Notes: a model not told the origin generated them from the sequence alone. DNA of 64,000 nt from Syncephalis fuscata (GCA_025786725.1 JAHLTZ010000019.1:310001-374000), one strand, 5' to 3'; shown: positions 21,955 through 34,358, counted from the stretch's first letter. Translations and numbers: made by a program.

Positions 21955-23625
21955 ATTATATGAGAAAATTTAAAACAATTTTGAAAATACACCGTTTTAA
22001 ATTTTAATTAGAAAAATACATTGTTTCTAAATTTATTATAATAAATTATTTTTTATTTACCCCCACTTCGTTTTTTTGTAATGGCGTTCACCACAAATTA
22101 AACATTCTTTAATAACACGCTTTCTTTTTTTGATAGCCGTTTCACTAGTAGTTTGTATTTGTTCTTCAATAAAATGCTTGTTTTATGTTACTAATACTAG
22201 TATTTACAGAGCATGTTCTTGTATTGTGTCCTTTTGAGCTACAATTGTGACAAGCATATTGCTGAGAGGCTTCCAAAGCTTCACCACAAGATCTAATTCT
22301 TTTAACTTTTGGTCTACCGCTTTCTTCGTTATTTTCGGTGGCAAACACAAATTCTGCAGTAATTGATTGCATTTCAACCAGACAAATTCTGGAGCATATC
22401 ATTTGTTTAAATAATCAATGGTGTAAGATTTATCAATAAAATCATTTAATAAAAGCTTAAGATTCTTCAAAATTATTGCCACATGACTACAAACAAACTT
22501 CATCTCTTCCCAGTATCCACATGTGCAGATTTTTTAGTTAAATCTACTGTTCTGACAATACCAGACTTAATATCTTTAACTTGAAATTTGGTATCAGAAT
22601 AATCGTCAACTATATAATTATTGGCGTCAGTTAATGTTGATTTATACAATAAATAGATATTATTAAATAACAATTCTTGAGCTTGTGAATACTTAATTCA
22701 GGTATTGAATTTAGTAAATGTTTAAGAAAATAGACCCAGTTGTTTTTATTTCATGAAATACTATAGCAACAGTCAAAGGTAAAATATTGTTATTTTCATT
22801 TTGAACAACTGCAGTAAGAGCAGTGCCATTATAAGAAGACCTTAAATGGCAACCATTAATCAGCAGTACTTTACGAGTATACTGGTAAGCTTTAATAGCT
22901 GATGAAGGACATAAAAATAGCCTTTCAAAGTTACCAGACTGGTTTTGCGAGAAGTGCTGAACAGAGCCAGGATTAAAATATTCGAATTTGATAAGGTAAT
23001 TTTTAATAAATAAAAATAGCAAATATAATTGTTAGTGCATATTAAATAATTAAATATGTACTTAATACTTTCACTTGTGCATTTTTTAATTTCATATTTG
23101 AAAATTTAGCAACATCATTCGTAATATATTTAGCAATAGACTTAATAGTGCCATTACCAGAATTATATGGACAGTCATTAAAATGTTCAAGATTGCATTG
23201 AACAATCTTTACTAAGCCAGTTTTCTGCTTCTGGCAGTCAAAACAAACTGGCATTTGTTGCTGGAACGGTCTTCATGAGGGCAAATAAGCTGTAATCTTG
23301 TTAAACCACTATTTTTCCTCTTAAAATTGCAATCGTTAACAAGCTTAAACTCGTCAACGGCAATTCTCAGTTTTTTAATACTATTAAATATAGCTTTTTA
23401 AAATAGTTTGGTAGACATTGCAATAGGTTTTTCAAAACGGCGTATCTCGATAAATAAAAGCAAAGAACGATTTATTTTTATTTATTAAATTTATTATAAT
23501 AAATTTAAAAAAAAGAATTTATTATGGTAAAGTCTAAAAACAATGTATTTTATAAAAATAGGAAAGAAACTAAATTTAAAAGTGTATTTTTCAAAAATTC
23601 CCAAATTTTAACCATTTTCGGCATG
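21955..23625 (-). mobile_element. Decayed Mutator-like (MULE) DNA transposon
   Basis: Three minus-strand frame remnants follow the order of a MULE transposase. At 23042-23400 there is a Cys/His zinc-binding N-terminal region (LICPHEDRSSNKCQF, then CNLEHFNDCPYNSGNG in another frame). At 22711-23022 lies a transposase core piece (VLLINGCHLRSSYNGTALTA, then NNNILPLTVAIVFHE). At 22166-22402 lies a CCHC zinc knuckle (CHNCSSKGHNTRTC). Frames are broken between and within them, so it is inactive. Degenerate terminal inverted repeats can be read: left 21960-22047 and right about 23480-23610 share AAAATACATTGTTT and ATTTATTATAATAAATT blocks. The outer ends and any 8-10 bp target duplication are not resolved. 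A solo terminal-repeat fragment may lie at 4600-4655. Confidence 0.7.
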
Positions 23626-23887
23626 GGAACTTGCACTGACTGGCTTCGCTATGCCGAAGTTACCACGCCATTAATATATTTGTATAATATTTCCACACAT
23701 ATTAAATAAAAAGGGATATCTTTTTAAAGTCGAGTTTTATTGTGTCAATTATCGAAAGTTATTTTGTGTCATCTAGCTAGACAAGTTCAAATACTTGTAG
23801 AGATTGACCAACATACTGACCTTCTGAGTAGAAAAGTCGTCCACTGATTCAGTAATAAAGTGCGTACTCACGAAAGACCATACTGTG

Positions 23888-24260
23888 ATGGCTAGTCAGC
23901 CAGAAGCCGTAGTACCTATAGCTAGTACTGATGAAGCCCCTCCACAACTGGAGCCCAATGCGGGGGTTTTTAGACAGTATATTCGGCCCGTAGAGCCGCC
24001 GAGACGATATAAAAGTGCTGTATTGTAAATTTCATATCTCACTACGATATGTATGCCAAATACATGGACTGGCAAACGAAGAGACCATCCGGTTCCTGCT
24101 CAATTACACATGCGGAGACGTGGCGCACATAGTCATGCCAGCCCAGAAGGAAAGAGTGGCAATTGGCCAGCGTTGAAAGCTGCACTCATTAAGCTTATGG
24201 TAAGAAGCCGAAGAAGTTATCCGAAGAACGAGTAGCCGCTCTGCTAAAGGTGATTCAATG
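23888..24260 (+). pseudogene. Broken gag-like retroelement fragment
   Basis: An ATG at 23888 opens a short frame (MASQPEAVVPIASTDEAPP) that stops after about 47 codons. Beyond the stop, recognisable protein-like pieces continue in shifting frames: HYDMYAKYMDWQT, then NEETIRFLLNYTCGDVAHIV, then SGNWPALKAALIKL, then KKPKKLSEERVAALL. The order and spacing (small helical segments, a W-P-A-L-K-A-A-L motif, LSEERV) resemble the N-terminal part of LTR-retrotransposon Gag polyproteins of fungi. At least four frame changes in 350 bp indicate decay, not a single sequencing error. No protease, reverse transcriptase or LTRs were seen nearby. The gag assignment is inference. Confidence 0.4.
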
Positions 24261-27200
24261 AGCAAATGTTTATAAGACTATAATTAAAACCCAGTAGACT
24301 ATTAAAAAATAATGATAAGATAATATACAGTGATATAGAAAAGTCAAATGGAAAAATATAACATGCTGATAATATACAACCAGCTAGACCATCATATGAT
24401 TGTATAGCTATATGAGTAATTACACAGTTGTATTGTCAACCAGTCATTTTAATTCTTGTACAAGTCAATATACAGCTATATGTCCAACTATAAATCTATA
24501 TAGATATACGAATAAATAAACAAAAAGCTATAAGACAATATAATGTGGTATAAGACTGTATATACCACACCATAACTAATTTCATTTACTAACAACTGAT
24601 TATTGCTTAGTGTGATTTGAGGGTCAAACAACTACAATTAATAACATCCAATTTATTGAACATGATGATGAGTGGTGAGTGACATCAATCATCAAATACT
24701 CATCATTGTAGATTCATTATCCAGTATGTATTTTTTTATTATATTTTTGCCATACTCTATAATTTACTTTATGTTTTATGATACGCAAACATATTAAGTA
24801 GACTGGCTTTTATTTTTTTAAATACATCCGCTATTATATTGAGCCTATATTATATAATGATAAATATTTTTGAATTTAAATGACTTTTATTATATTTAAT
24901 TAATTTTTTAATATACTGAATATATGTTCTATGATAATGAGTAGTTTTGGTGGTAAAATGACTTTATTCTCAATGCTTTATTCATTTACTATTATATGTT
25001 CTATAATGTACCGACATGTTGGGTAGATTGACTTTTATTATTTACACTCCATTTATTAATAAATTAGCTTGGCTGTTTATAAATATTGACTGACAGGCTC
25101 ACAGCTCACAATCTACGTCATCACATTTCCCTTTCTCTTTCTTTACACTTGACAACATGTATACATTGTATATACTTGTACACTCCATATATGCTAACTA
25201 GATAGTGTTAGTAGTTGACTGACTACTAGTCAAGTACAAACACTATTTACACTATGTCCTTGCATTGCTATTTTATAATCTGACCTTTTTTACAAATCAC
25301 TTTCATTACTCCGCTCAATAATGGCACTTTTACTGACATAGTAAGTGCACTCTTAACCTTTTGTTATGTTATGTTAAATATATTATGTAAAATATCGTTG
25401 TATGCTTTAATTTTGCCATAAACTGTTATTGTAAGTCAGCTGGCAGCAGTTCTACAATTTCAATAGCAATAGTTCAATCTACACTTTGAGACTGTATAAG
25501 CTGTTACAACACGAAATATAATAGCGATCTATAGTAAAACAAAGTATATAGTGATTATGGTGGCTATATCTCTGCCGATTGTCTCTTTATTCTCTTCCAC
25601 TGCTTGAACAATCTCACTCATCAGTACTTTTCTGTATGTGGCTAGTGAAGACTTTATGGTGCTGAATTGGCCTTTTTGATATTGCACTATTTGTCCTGAA
25701 TCAATACTTGACTAGTTTTGGTTAAGCATTCTTGATTATATACTCGACCAGTTTACGGTTTAAACGCGTGTCATTTATCAAGTTTGTATGTAAATGTTAC
25801 TACCGTTTATTGAATATGCTATGGTTTCTGCAAACGTACATGATGTTATGGAATAGCCGTATGCGTTCTCATATTGATATATTTATTTTACTATACATAT
25901 GCTTTATATATTTATATTGGAAAAAGATTATAAGTATATCTCTTTTGTTTTATTAGAATGTAAAGTGCTATAAATACAAATAAATATCAAATAAAGTATA
26001 GATATTAATGACAAAGCATAGTATGTATATGTGCATATGTTAAATAAACCAGATTAATCTACAAGTAATATAACTACATATAAAAATACGTTTATTGATA
26101 AAAGTAGTTAATAGAACATGAAATGGATGAATAAACAAAAGAATATACAACCTAGTAAACACAATAATTGAGTAAATTAAATATATAATAAATATAGCTA
26201 GTGATAATAGATAGATGATAAACAATGTGTAATAATAGACAATACAATGATATGCAATGGGAGGATGAATAAAATAAAGTTAGAAATAAGAATACAAGAT
26301 AAAAAATATTGTTATAATAGATAGAGTAGATGGCATAACAATTATATTTATTGATTGGCTATATTGTTTGTATGTATTTACAGCTGCACATATTGATTCA
26401 TTATTATGGTTATATGAATTGTATATAACGAGATAGCTATACTGTTTAATAAATAACTGCATGCTTTTATATGGCTATTTAGAATTAAATAATAGATTAT
26501 CTAAACATAGTATTGCTTTAGTTGGTAGATAAATAACAATTACATTTACATAATAATGATATATATATATCAATCAACTCTAGAATAGTTTACATAGATC
26601 CTAATAAATGGTGGTCTGTTGATGCTGCTACGAATAAGCAAATGTTTGTTAGTTTATACAATCAAGTAAGCAAACACATTAAAATAAAACAATCACGAAT
26701 AAGCAGTGATTTAATATCAATGAAAGCAGTGGCAACTTGCAAAATAGTTAATGAATGGTTATAAGCAAGTCAGTTGCTCAATAGACAATTAAGAGTAGAA
26801 AAGCACAGTACGTAAACTGTTTAAGATGGGGCATAGTCGTAGGTCGACACGTGAAACTGAACTCGCTGTATCGCTTGCCTGGTCGTTGTCATGTAATGGC
26901 GTGCGCGATCTGCCAACAAATGAGCCCAGTAAACAGATGGAACAAGACTGACACTACGAGAACAGCGTGAATATGTTAGCTTACACGATTTGTCATGCCT
27001 TGCACAGCACCCGGTTCTATACTGCTTTATCGTAAAAAAATTGCTGAATTTATATTGTATTATAATATTTATACTCTAAATATGATTCATAATGCTTTTA
27101 TTGACTAATTGGATAAGTATATATCACATTTTTATTTACCAGTATGTCTGAGATTAAGAGTCTTTTTTCATTTGTAGAATAAAAAATATTCTGTATTTTA

Positions 27201-28223
27201 TCGCAACAATATCAAGTAGTATGTCTTGATAAATTGGTCAACGCCATTCATCTAATGATCAACACTATGCTTTTTAACTATATAAATAAATTATTTTAGT
27301 CTTATAATCTCTAAGAAAGAATGACAAAATTGTAATAATATATTTATATCATCCAATTCAAGTCAATGTAAACGATGATTATGCCATGACGTAATTTGAT
27401 ACTGTATACATTACCTATATATTCAAGGATATATTTATGGTTTTAATTAAATCTAACTGATTGCTGCTCTAGAACTTTTATATTATTTTATTTATGCTTC
27501 TATTACAACAGATAAATATACTATATATTAATCTATTATGAACTGTTACATCACCATGTTATTACTGTACAAATGAAATACGAGTAATACTAGGTCATAC
27601 TGCGTTGCAACTCATCCAGTAATGTTACTGCTACAAGCTGTTACTTTATGTATCCCGCTAACGGCGTTGTTTAGTAGCTTATTATTTAAAATTATACTAG
27701 AATTAATTTTATTATGATATTATTAAATTTACCTAATATCTTGCACTCAATCAATAATGCTAATATTATTGAATATAACTAAGTATAATCTAGTCAAAAT
27801 ATTAATAACTCTTATAGTCAATTAGGCATGATACTTTCTAATTACAAAAATCATATTAAACACAACGCTGATTAAATAATGATAATAAGACAACATGGCA
27901 ATTAAGCCATCTTAGGTTTAAATTAACACCAACATAATCAAGAAGGTGAGGTAATGATCCATTGCTTATATAAATTAAAGTACAATAATAATAAACACTT
28001 TTAAACACAATTATAAGTAATAAAACTGTATACGCATTGTTGCGGGATTTTCATTTCACCAATTACGGCTTTATGCGTTTGCCGCAAAACATTGCAAAAT
28101 GACCAAAAAATGCAACGGCCAAGTAGAATCGGCCAATAACACCAATAGCCATGCTGCTCATACAAATCGACAAACCAACAGCTAGTTGCTGCCACGTCTG
28201 CCATATGCATTCGCAGTTGTTGT
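24261..28223. other. 4 kb gene-poor AT-rich region
   Basis: No supported gene. A plus copy of repeat A lies at 24600-24740, followed by degenerate copies of a TTTTATGATA ... TAGACTGGCTTTTATT motif near 24767-24850 and 24990-25070, also present near 11588-11670. A GC-richer patch at 26825-27010 has no recognisable protein or RNA. The last 200 bp are the 3' region of uL13. Confidence 0.45.
24600..24740 (+). repeat. Dispersed repeat A, copy 4
   Basis: It contains GGGTCAAACAACTACAATTA, AACATCCAATTTATTGAACA, GTGGTGAGTGACAT, AATCATCAAATACTCATCAT and TTATCCAGTATGTA, matching the other three copies in order. It is most similar to copy 3 read on the minus strand. Confidence 0.6.
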
Positions 28224-29353
28224 TTAGTGGCCCAAAGCGGCCAACGACTCGGTGGTGGACTTGAGTGCGTCTTGTTTGGCGGCAACAGCGCGAGTGCGAA
28301 GGCGCTTGAGTGCCTTGACGCGTTCGTGGTAGGCCTGGCTGCGGACCATACGCTTGTCCTCGAGCTTCTTGACAACCTCTTCGTACTTCCAGCCAACTTC
28401 GCGAGCAAGGCGAGACAAGGTGCAGTACTTGCGACCTGGCTGCAGACGGACGACGCGTAGAGCAGCTGGGACAACAACACGCTTGACGGTGTCATATGGA
28501 GGTGGGACACCTTCAAAGACCTTAAGGCGGTTCAAAGCAGCAGCACCACGGGCAGTCTTGTGTGGGACCATACCGCGGACGGTACGGAAGAAGATGCGTG
28601 ATGGGGCGCGGAAATGGAATGGACCACGGTTAGGATTGACAATGCAACGCTTGCGCAAGAAGGCGTGGTACTTGACTATATATAAATAATAATAATAAAC
28701 ACAGCATGATTAGCAAGTCATCATAATTGATTGGCCAATAATCTATTGCAGCACATCATTATTGATCCTATATGCCGCATTACATAAATACAAGTCGTAG
28801 CATTAATAGATCTCTAGCAACTAGACAAGCTATAAATGCTTGATTGCTTTTCTATTCATTCGACTCATTATTACATCCGCTAATACTTACGCTTGTTGCG
28901 GAAGAAGGATCCAGACATCTGGATGTCCTCGCAGCGGACAAGAACGACACGCTGGCCGCTCAAGATCTGCTTGGCAACAGTGCTGGCCAAACGACCGAGC
29001 AAATGGCCCTTGGCATCAATGACAACTACCTAGTTTGTTCAATCATAATTAATATTAGTTACGCTGTAGTTGTTTTCAAGTGATATTCTTCCAAAATCCA
29101 GACATCTTCAAGCAGCAGCGCAAATAACACCGCCGTCGACTGCCGTTACATGCTACCGCAAGCCAGGCTGCAAAATCCAGAATCATTTCACCAGTAGTTA
29201 TAGAATGCTACTTAAAGCTTTATGATCCAATATTGCGCCGGCGTTGATTGCAGCGCATACCGACCGACCAGTGCATCTTCTTGCGCCGATCTAACGGGCC
29301 GTGATCCAGATAGAATCGCTTTGATCAATACCTACCTTTTCGAAAGTGGTCAT
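28224..29353 (-). CDS. RPL13A: Ribosomal protein uL13 (L13a / yeast L16)
   Basis: Minus-strand exons 29336-29353 (MTTFEK), 28891-29029 and 28224-28675 give 202 residues, the usual length for the eukaryotic protein. Diagnostic stretches are [52 protein letters not shown] and [14 protein letters not shown], followed by a basic helical C-terminus. It is a core component of the 60S subunit. The very short first exon followed by an intron of about 300 bp is typical of ribosomal protein genes. Coding sequence is distinctly GC-richer than its AT-rich flanks, consistent with high expression. Confidence 0.94.
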
Positions 29354-30086
29354 GGCTAGACAGGTTCCTTGCTGCTGCGAGTTGAAAACCGTAGCAATGA
29401 GGCAAAAGGGAAAGAGGAGGAGGAAAAAAGTGGTGCGCGAGCGGAACCAAAGTGACTAGGGTATACGCGACACAGCTCGCCATAGTGATAGATTCTGTGT
29501 GGCGTGTACACACAAATGTAAAGCAATTTTCTTTTTTCTTAACTTTTAATTAACTTTTCTATTGCATCTGTTAAACAGAGTAATGAGAATAGCTGCAAAT
29601 TTTTTTACAATTCCAAACTGATAGTTTATCTTTGACAGTTTTCCTTTACTTGTCAACAGGGGTTGATGACCAATGAACCAATAGGCTTATTACTTTGTAT
29701 TCGCTCACTGATAGACAACTGTTATTATTCGCCGTCATTTAATGGTAAATAGAGCTGCAGTATTATGTCGGTGGTCACTTTTGGTGCCACTGTTACTATG
29801 ATAGCGACGTGGCTATATTACTGTTGCTGCTGCTGCTGCTGCTACTATTGTTACTATTAGGTTACAGTCATTGGTCATTAAGCACTATGTAACATGGCAA
29901 TCATTGTTGCTTATAATGGCTCTGTTTTGGTTACGGCTGTAACTAGAATAATAAACTTTTAATGCGTTGAATACTACCTTGGACTCCTATTATTACCATT
30001 GTTGTTGCTACTACTACTACTCTATTATACTTTCTCTCAGTGCTATCAGTAAATCTAATTGTTGTTTTCTATCTAGTTGACTATCC
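29354..30086. other. Divergent upstream region of uL13 and the SMIM13-like gene
   Basis: This is the shared upstream region of two divergent genes. It contains a CTG repeat (about 29825-29846) and T-rich tracts near 29520-29560. No coding frame is convincing. Confidence 0.45.
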
Positions 30087-30401
30087 ATGTTGTCCAGTCT
30101 TTGGAATTGGCTAACTGACCTGGCAGTTGCGCTACTGTCAACAATACTGGCGCTAGGCGCTCTTTGCCTTATCATTCTTATAGGTAAGCCATAGATTGGA
30201 ATGCAAATGGAATCATCTGAACGCTGTGTCTGTGTAGCCTGGCTAGTAGTCTGGCGTCTATTCCTACGCCATATTCCAGCCTGTCGTGAATTTGTAGCTA
30301 TGCTATTGCCACAAGCAATTGCACCATCGACCAATACTGATACACGAACGACAACGCCTAAAAGACGTCCGCTATCTCCAGCCTCTACCAATGCCATGTA
30401 G
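30087..30401 (+). CDS. SMIM13-like single-pass membrane microprotein
   Basis: Two exons, 30087-30183 and 30238-30401, with a GTAAGC/TGTAG intron in phase 1, encode 86 residues. One transmembrane segment (VALLSTILALGALCLIILI) is followed immediately by AWLVVWRLFLRHIPACREFV, which corresponds to the W-x-F-V-W-x-L-F-L-S-x-F-x-F-L-R-E-L-V stretch that defines animal SMIM13 (UPF0766). The tail is short, Thr/Pro/Ser- and Arg-rich, as in SMIM13. Molecular function of the family is unknown; membrane location is inferred. Splice signals and phase agree, and removing the intron is what joins the membrane helix to the conserved motif. Confidence 0.65.
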
Positions 30402-31055
30402 ATACTATGTACTAGAACATAGTCAGCATTGGGCCTTAATTGTTTACAAGCTCTCGTATTAGTAGTATATCTTATGTTTATACGATTTGTTAATAAGCAG
30501 CAGTATCGGTACCGGTATCATATAGCACTATGGTACTTTTCATAAAGAAACATTAAATACAGCCAATTAAAGCAAATGCTTCTTCTAATCGCTTAAATGA
30601 CAAGATGCATGGTTATTTTAGTAAAGACTTGGTTGTTTAAAGCATTATTAATATACCAATCTATTAACAGAATAAATCAATGTAACATACTCGATCGACT
30701 ATATCGTTAATAAATTATTGATTTTATTACATTTAATTATAATTACTTTTTAATAGCTAAATGTATAATCATATAATAATAATAATAATAATAATAATAA
30801 AGTCAATGAATACCAATGGTTACGCGTGTCATATAATTTTCATCTACTTTCCTCTATTTTGCCAATCACTTTGTAGTAAAATACAACAAAAGCAAGCTCG
30901 TTTCACTTTTTGTTTTTTATTTTCAAGTGAAATACGCTATTGGCACTATTATTGTACAGCATTTACTGTGATAGTGCTTACTTTAATTGGTAGTTTCTAT
31001 CTGTTGCAGAAAAGAAAGTGGATAGTCTTTTCTTTACTATTTTACATCTACAATT
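30402..31055. other. AT-rich intergenic region with ATA microsatellite
   Basis: It contains about nine to ten ATA/ATT units at 30770-30800. The short frame at 30761 starts inside the microsatellite and is not considered a gene. The end is the leader of the nucleoporin gene. Confidence 0.5.
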
Positions 31056-32567
31056 ATGTTTAGGACTGATTCAAACAACTATCAAAAAGTCGGTGGTAAT
31101 CGATTCTTCTTTAACGCAGGCACAGATGACTCTGCGGAACACATACGTCGCTCGTCCAATGCTTGGGCGTCTTCACCAACGACTGGTCAGACCGGTGAAC
31201 CTACACCGACAACAGCAACTGGTCCGTCTACAGAAGCCTCGCGAAGACTAATGTCGCCGAATGCTTCAATGATGGATACGTCCTTGCGTATGGGCGATTT
31301 ATTACAATCTCCAAGCGGTAACAATACCAGTCGTACCTATATGCTATCGCCTGGTATAGGTCTTGCAAAAGCTGGCGGTGTTGGCGGAATACGTGGCGTG
31401 GAAGGAGACGCCATGGCCAGCTATACCAATCCACTACCCGGTGGATTTGGTGCGGGTGCTGCTCCTCACCATGACCGTGCTGTCGGCGGCAACGATGAAG
31501 AGGATTGTTATCTGCCTACTTATCTGCTTGGTGTAAATGCAGCGGCTCCAAATGAGCAGTATGCGGCTCCATTAGAACCAGAAACACCATGGAACTTTCA
31601 GGGAAATGGTATGGCAGCTGCACCCGGTAAACTATTCACTCCATTTGCAGGCTATCGTGCACCATTGAATGCCTATGATGCAGACGACGATGCACCGCCA
31701 CAGACTTCCCTGCTAGATTTAACCAATGACGACCAGCCAATTCCTCCATCCTACATACCTGCTCGTCAGAGAGTAAGTAATGCATCAGGCGTCTACACAT
31801 TTGAATGGTCTATTAACAATTTGATATTTAGGATACTACAAGCAGTTTTGCATTCGGTAGTACGACGAATGGAAGAAACGCCAGTAAGCTACAATACAAT
31901 AATGGCATATTTATTAACTATTAATTAAATACAGATTTAAGAGATTTATCAACACAGGATTTAACGGAAAGCATGGTTTTCGGTGCATCCATCAATAATA
32001 GTAACAACACAAACAATGGTATTGATGATCCAGCATTGGCTGAGGCTCGGTAAGTAGTAACTATATAGACTCAGCATGACAGTATTAGTTAACAGGCATA
32101 TAATTAGCAATGAAACACCCATGTCTGTTACAGTGTTTGGATTTCCACCATCGGCTGCATCCAGCATACTTTCACGGTTCCGCGATCTGGGTGATGTCAT
32201 TGGATTTAAACCACCCACTCAAGGTGCCAATCATTTTACAATTACGTATCGTACACGACTACACGCCCAACGTGCCATTTCTCTTAATGGCACTCTTGTT
32301 GAAGATTGGATGATTGGTGTGATGGAGGTTCCGCTAGATAATCACGTTGACTTGCAACGATCAACAATGGGCAAATCAATACGGGAAACACCAGCAACGG
32401 CCAATACAGGCGAGAACGTTTTTCGTGTACAAAAAGCCAGATTGCAAGAGGCACCGCTACTTACTTCGCCAGTATCTGCATCGGGCACACTGACATCGTC
32501 AGTACGTCCATCTGGTGCAAGTGATAATCTTTATCATAATCTGTTGGATATAATTTTCCAATGGTAG
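31056..32567 (+). CDS. NUP35: Nucleoporin Nup35/Nup53-like (RRM_Nup35 domain)
   Basis: Exons 31056-31772, 31832-31883, 31935-32049 and 32096-32567 join in consistent phase to 451 residues. The N-terminal two-thirds is disordered (Ser/Thr/Gly/Asn-rich) with scattered F-x-F-G-like SSFAFGS and SMVFGAS. The structured part is the atypical RRM of Nup35/53: SVTVFGFPPSAASSILSRFR, LGDVIGF, NHFTITYRTRLHAQRAI and DWMIGVM. The C-terminus ends LYHNLLDIIFQW, the amphipathic membrane-binding helix ending in a bulky aromatic that is found in yeast Nup53/Nup59 and animal Nup35. These proteins link the inner ring of the nuclear pore to the pore membrane. Domain order and the terminal motif make the assignment strong. 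Confidence 0.9.
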
Positions 32568-33083
32568 TTTTTATTCATTAATAAAGTGTATTTGGTTGTC
32601 CGTTGCTCTGTGTCTACGTGTAAGCTGTGAAAGCTACTGATTAATAAATACTATGTTTATTTAATTTATTGGCTAGATCTGTAATATTATACATGCTGTT
32701 TATATTATTACGCTTGTGAATGTTAAAATATGCCTTGTGTTTGTTTGTTTGTTTGATATGTCATGCGTTAATATGATGCTTTTTGGTATAATATATACAG
32801 GACGTAATGCTTTTTTTTAATTATAAGTTTTGTGCTGGATCAGAATGTGTAGTAAACGTGTTACGTTACACGGTATTGTTTGTTACACTATATTTAAATA
32901 TTACTTGTAAAGCAGCTCAAGCACTAGCAGACTAGCTATAGTATTGAATACTTTTATGTTAGTATTTGATCAGCTATTCTGCAACCGTTTATATAACAAT
33001 GTGTATAATGATTTATCATTCAAAGTTAAATGAATAAATACATACAGCTAACTACAATTCTAATTTATTTCTTAAATTCAACA
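32568..33083. other. Convergent intergenic region
   Basis: This AT-rich spacer lies between the 3' ends of the nucleoporin and kinase-like genes. No feature beyond T- and A-rich tracts was seen. Confidence 0.5.
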
Positions 33084-34358
33084 CTAATTTACGTAACGAA
33101 ACATAGGATTTTGCCAATTTTGATTGAGGTATTCCTGAGGAGTGGGTCGGTTTTTCTCTTTGTAGGCCATTAACTTGGCTACTTCGGCTATTAGATTCTG
33201 CATTGTTTTTCTAGTTGCTGGATCCATCTTGAATGTTTTTGTTATACTCAGATATTTTAAAAAAAGTCGAGGACTCATATAAAAACGAACCAAGTTGCTT
33301 GGTGTCAGTAGATTTTTGCTGAATAATAGTCCATAGAAAGTAGCACCAATTGCCCAAACATCTTTTTTCATTGGGTTGTATTTCTTGCCTTTCAGACACT
33401 CTGATTGGAAATGCTTGGATGTGCCGATACAGTACGAGACCAAAGTTACTAAATTGGGCGCTGTATACGATAAAAATCTTGCAAATTTGTAATCAATCAG
33501 TACAACCTTGGGCGTTGCAGGATTGGAAGAATCAATTAAAACATCTGTAAGTAAAGACGTTAGCATGGATATACTGATAAAAAATTATTAACTTACTTTC
33601 AATTTTAATGTCATTATGGACTAGAAGAGCACGATGCATGTAGGCAACAGCTTAATAAAGAATAGTGTTAAACAATGCTACGTGTTTATAAATACAATGG
33701 ACTTACCTCGCACAAGCTGGAAAAAAATACTTGGTAGCACCTCAGCTTTTCTCCACTCTGGTAGCCTCTTTGCGTATTGTTCAATATTTTCATCAGAGCC
33801 ATAAGACAGCACAAAACAATAATGAGTTTTGTACGCAAATTCGTGGTACCTAGTCATAAGGAACTGTCGACCATCCGCATTTGAACCTCTCAGATTAAGC
33901 ATTGCTCTGTCTAAAGTCTATAGGGCAACAATCAACGGTTGGTTGTCGCGAACTAATAACACTAATATTACCTACCTTAAAATTTCTTTTTAAAGAGTCT
34001 ACAGCAGTGTAAAGAGTGTTATCTCTACCATCAGATGTTTTACACTCAAAGCATTTTGTAACGGATAGCATGCCTCTATAATATGATGTGGCGGTGTTAT
34101 GAAGATTCTTGGATACTATAACTCGGTTGATTATAAGCGTTTTTTGGTCAAAGGCGTTGATTTTTCCTAAAGGCTGGCCAAGAAAAGTAACTGGTCTGCC
34201 ATTATCTACAAATTGTTTAATTGGCATTCTATGCTATGTTTATACAACTTACTTTGTGGATTTTGCGCAAATGATGCTACCTTTGTGGTAGAGAATGCAA
34301 TCAAAATAAAAATGTATACACTTAGTGTGATGTCCAGGAAATGATGATAGTTAGCCAT
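33084..34358 (-). CDS. Secretory-pathway protein kinase-like protein
   Basis: Proposed minus-strand exons 34281-34358, 33976-34233, 33707-33917, 33597-33650 and 33084-33544 encode 353 residues. The N-terminus is a signal peptide or anchor (ITLSVYIFILIAFSTTK). The C-terminal half is a kinase C-lobe: AYMHRALLVHNDIKIENVLI gives the catalytic loop with HND in place of HRD and the Mg-binding Asn; VVLIDYKFARFL gives DYK in place of DFG; KYNPMKKDVWAIGATFYGLL gives the D-x-W-x-x-G F-helix; and NRPTPQEYLNQNW closes the domain. The catalytic Asp, Asn and DFG Asp are all kept, so activity is possible. The N-lobe is divergent: a glycine loop is not obvious, and the VAIK lysine could be in TAVDSLKRNFK. 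The exon 1 donor is inferred because the nearest GTAAGT would make a 19-24 bp intron. The family is not identified further. Confidence 0.65.

Noticed and set aside
26825-27010. GC-richer island in the AT-rich desert as an RNA gene or exon
   Set aside because: No tRNA, snRNA or rRNA pattern and no sustained reading frame could be seen.
34253-34280. GTAAGT donor after AQNPQ in the kinase-like gene
   Set aside because: It would leave an intron of 19-24 bp before the next exon; the upstream GTAGCA donor gives a normal length and correct phase.
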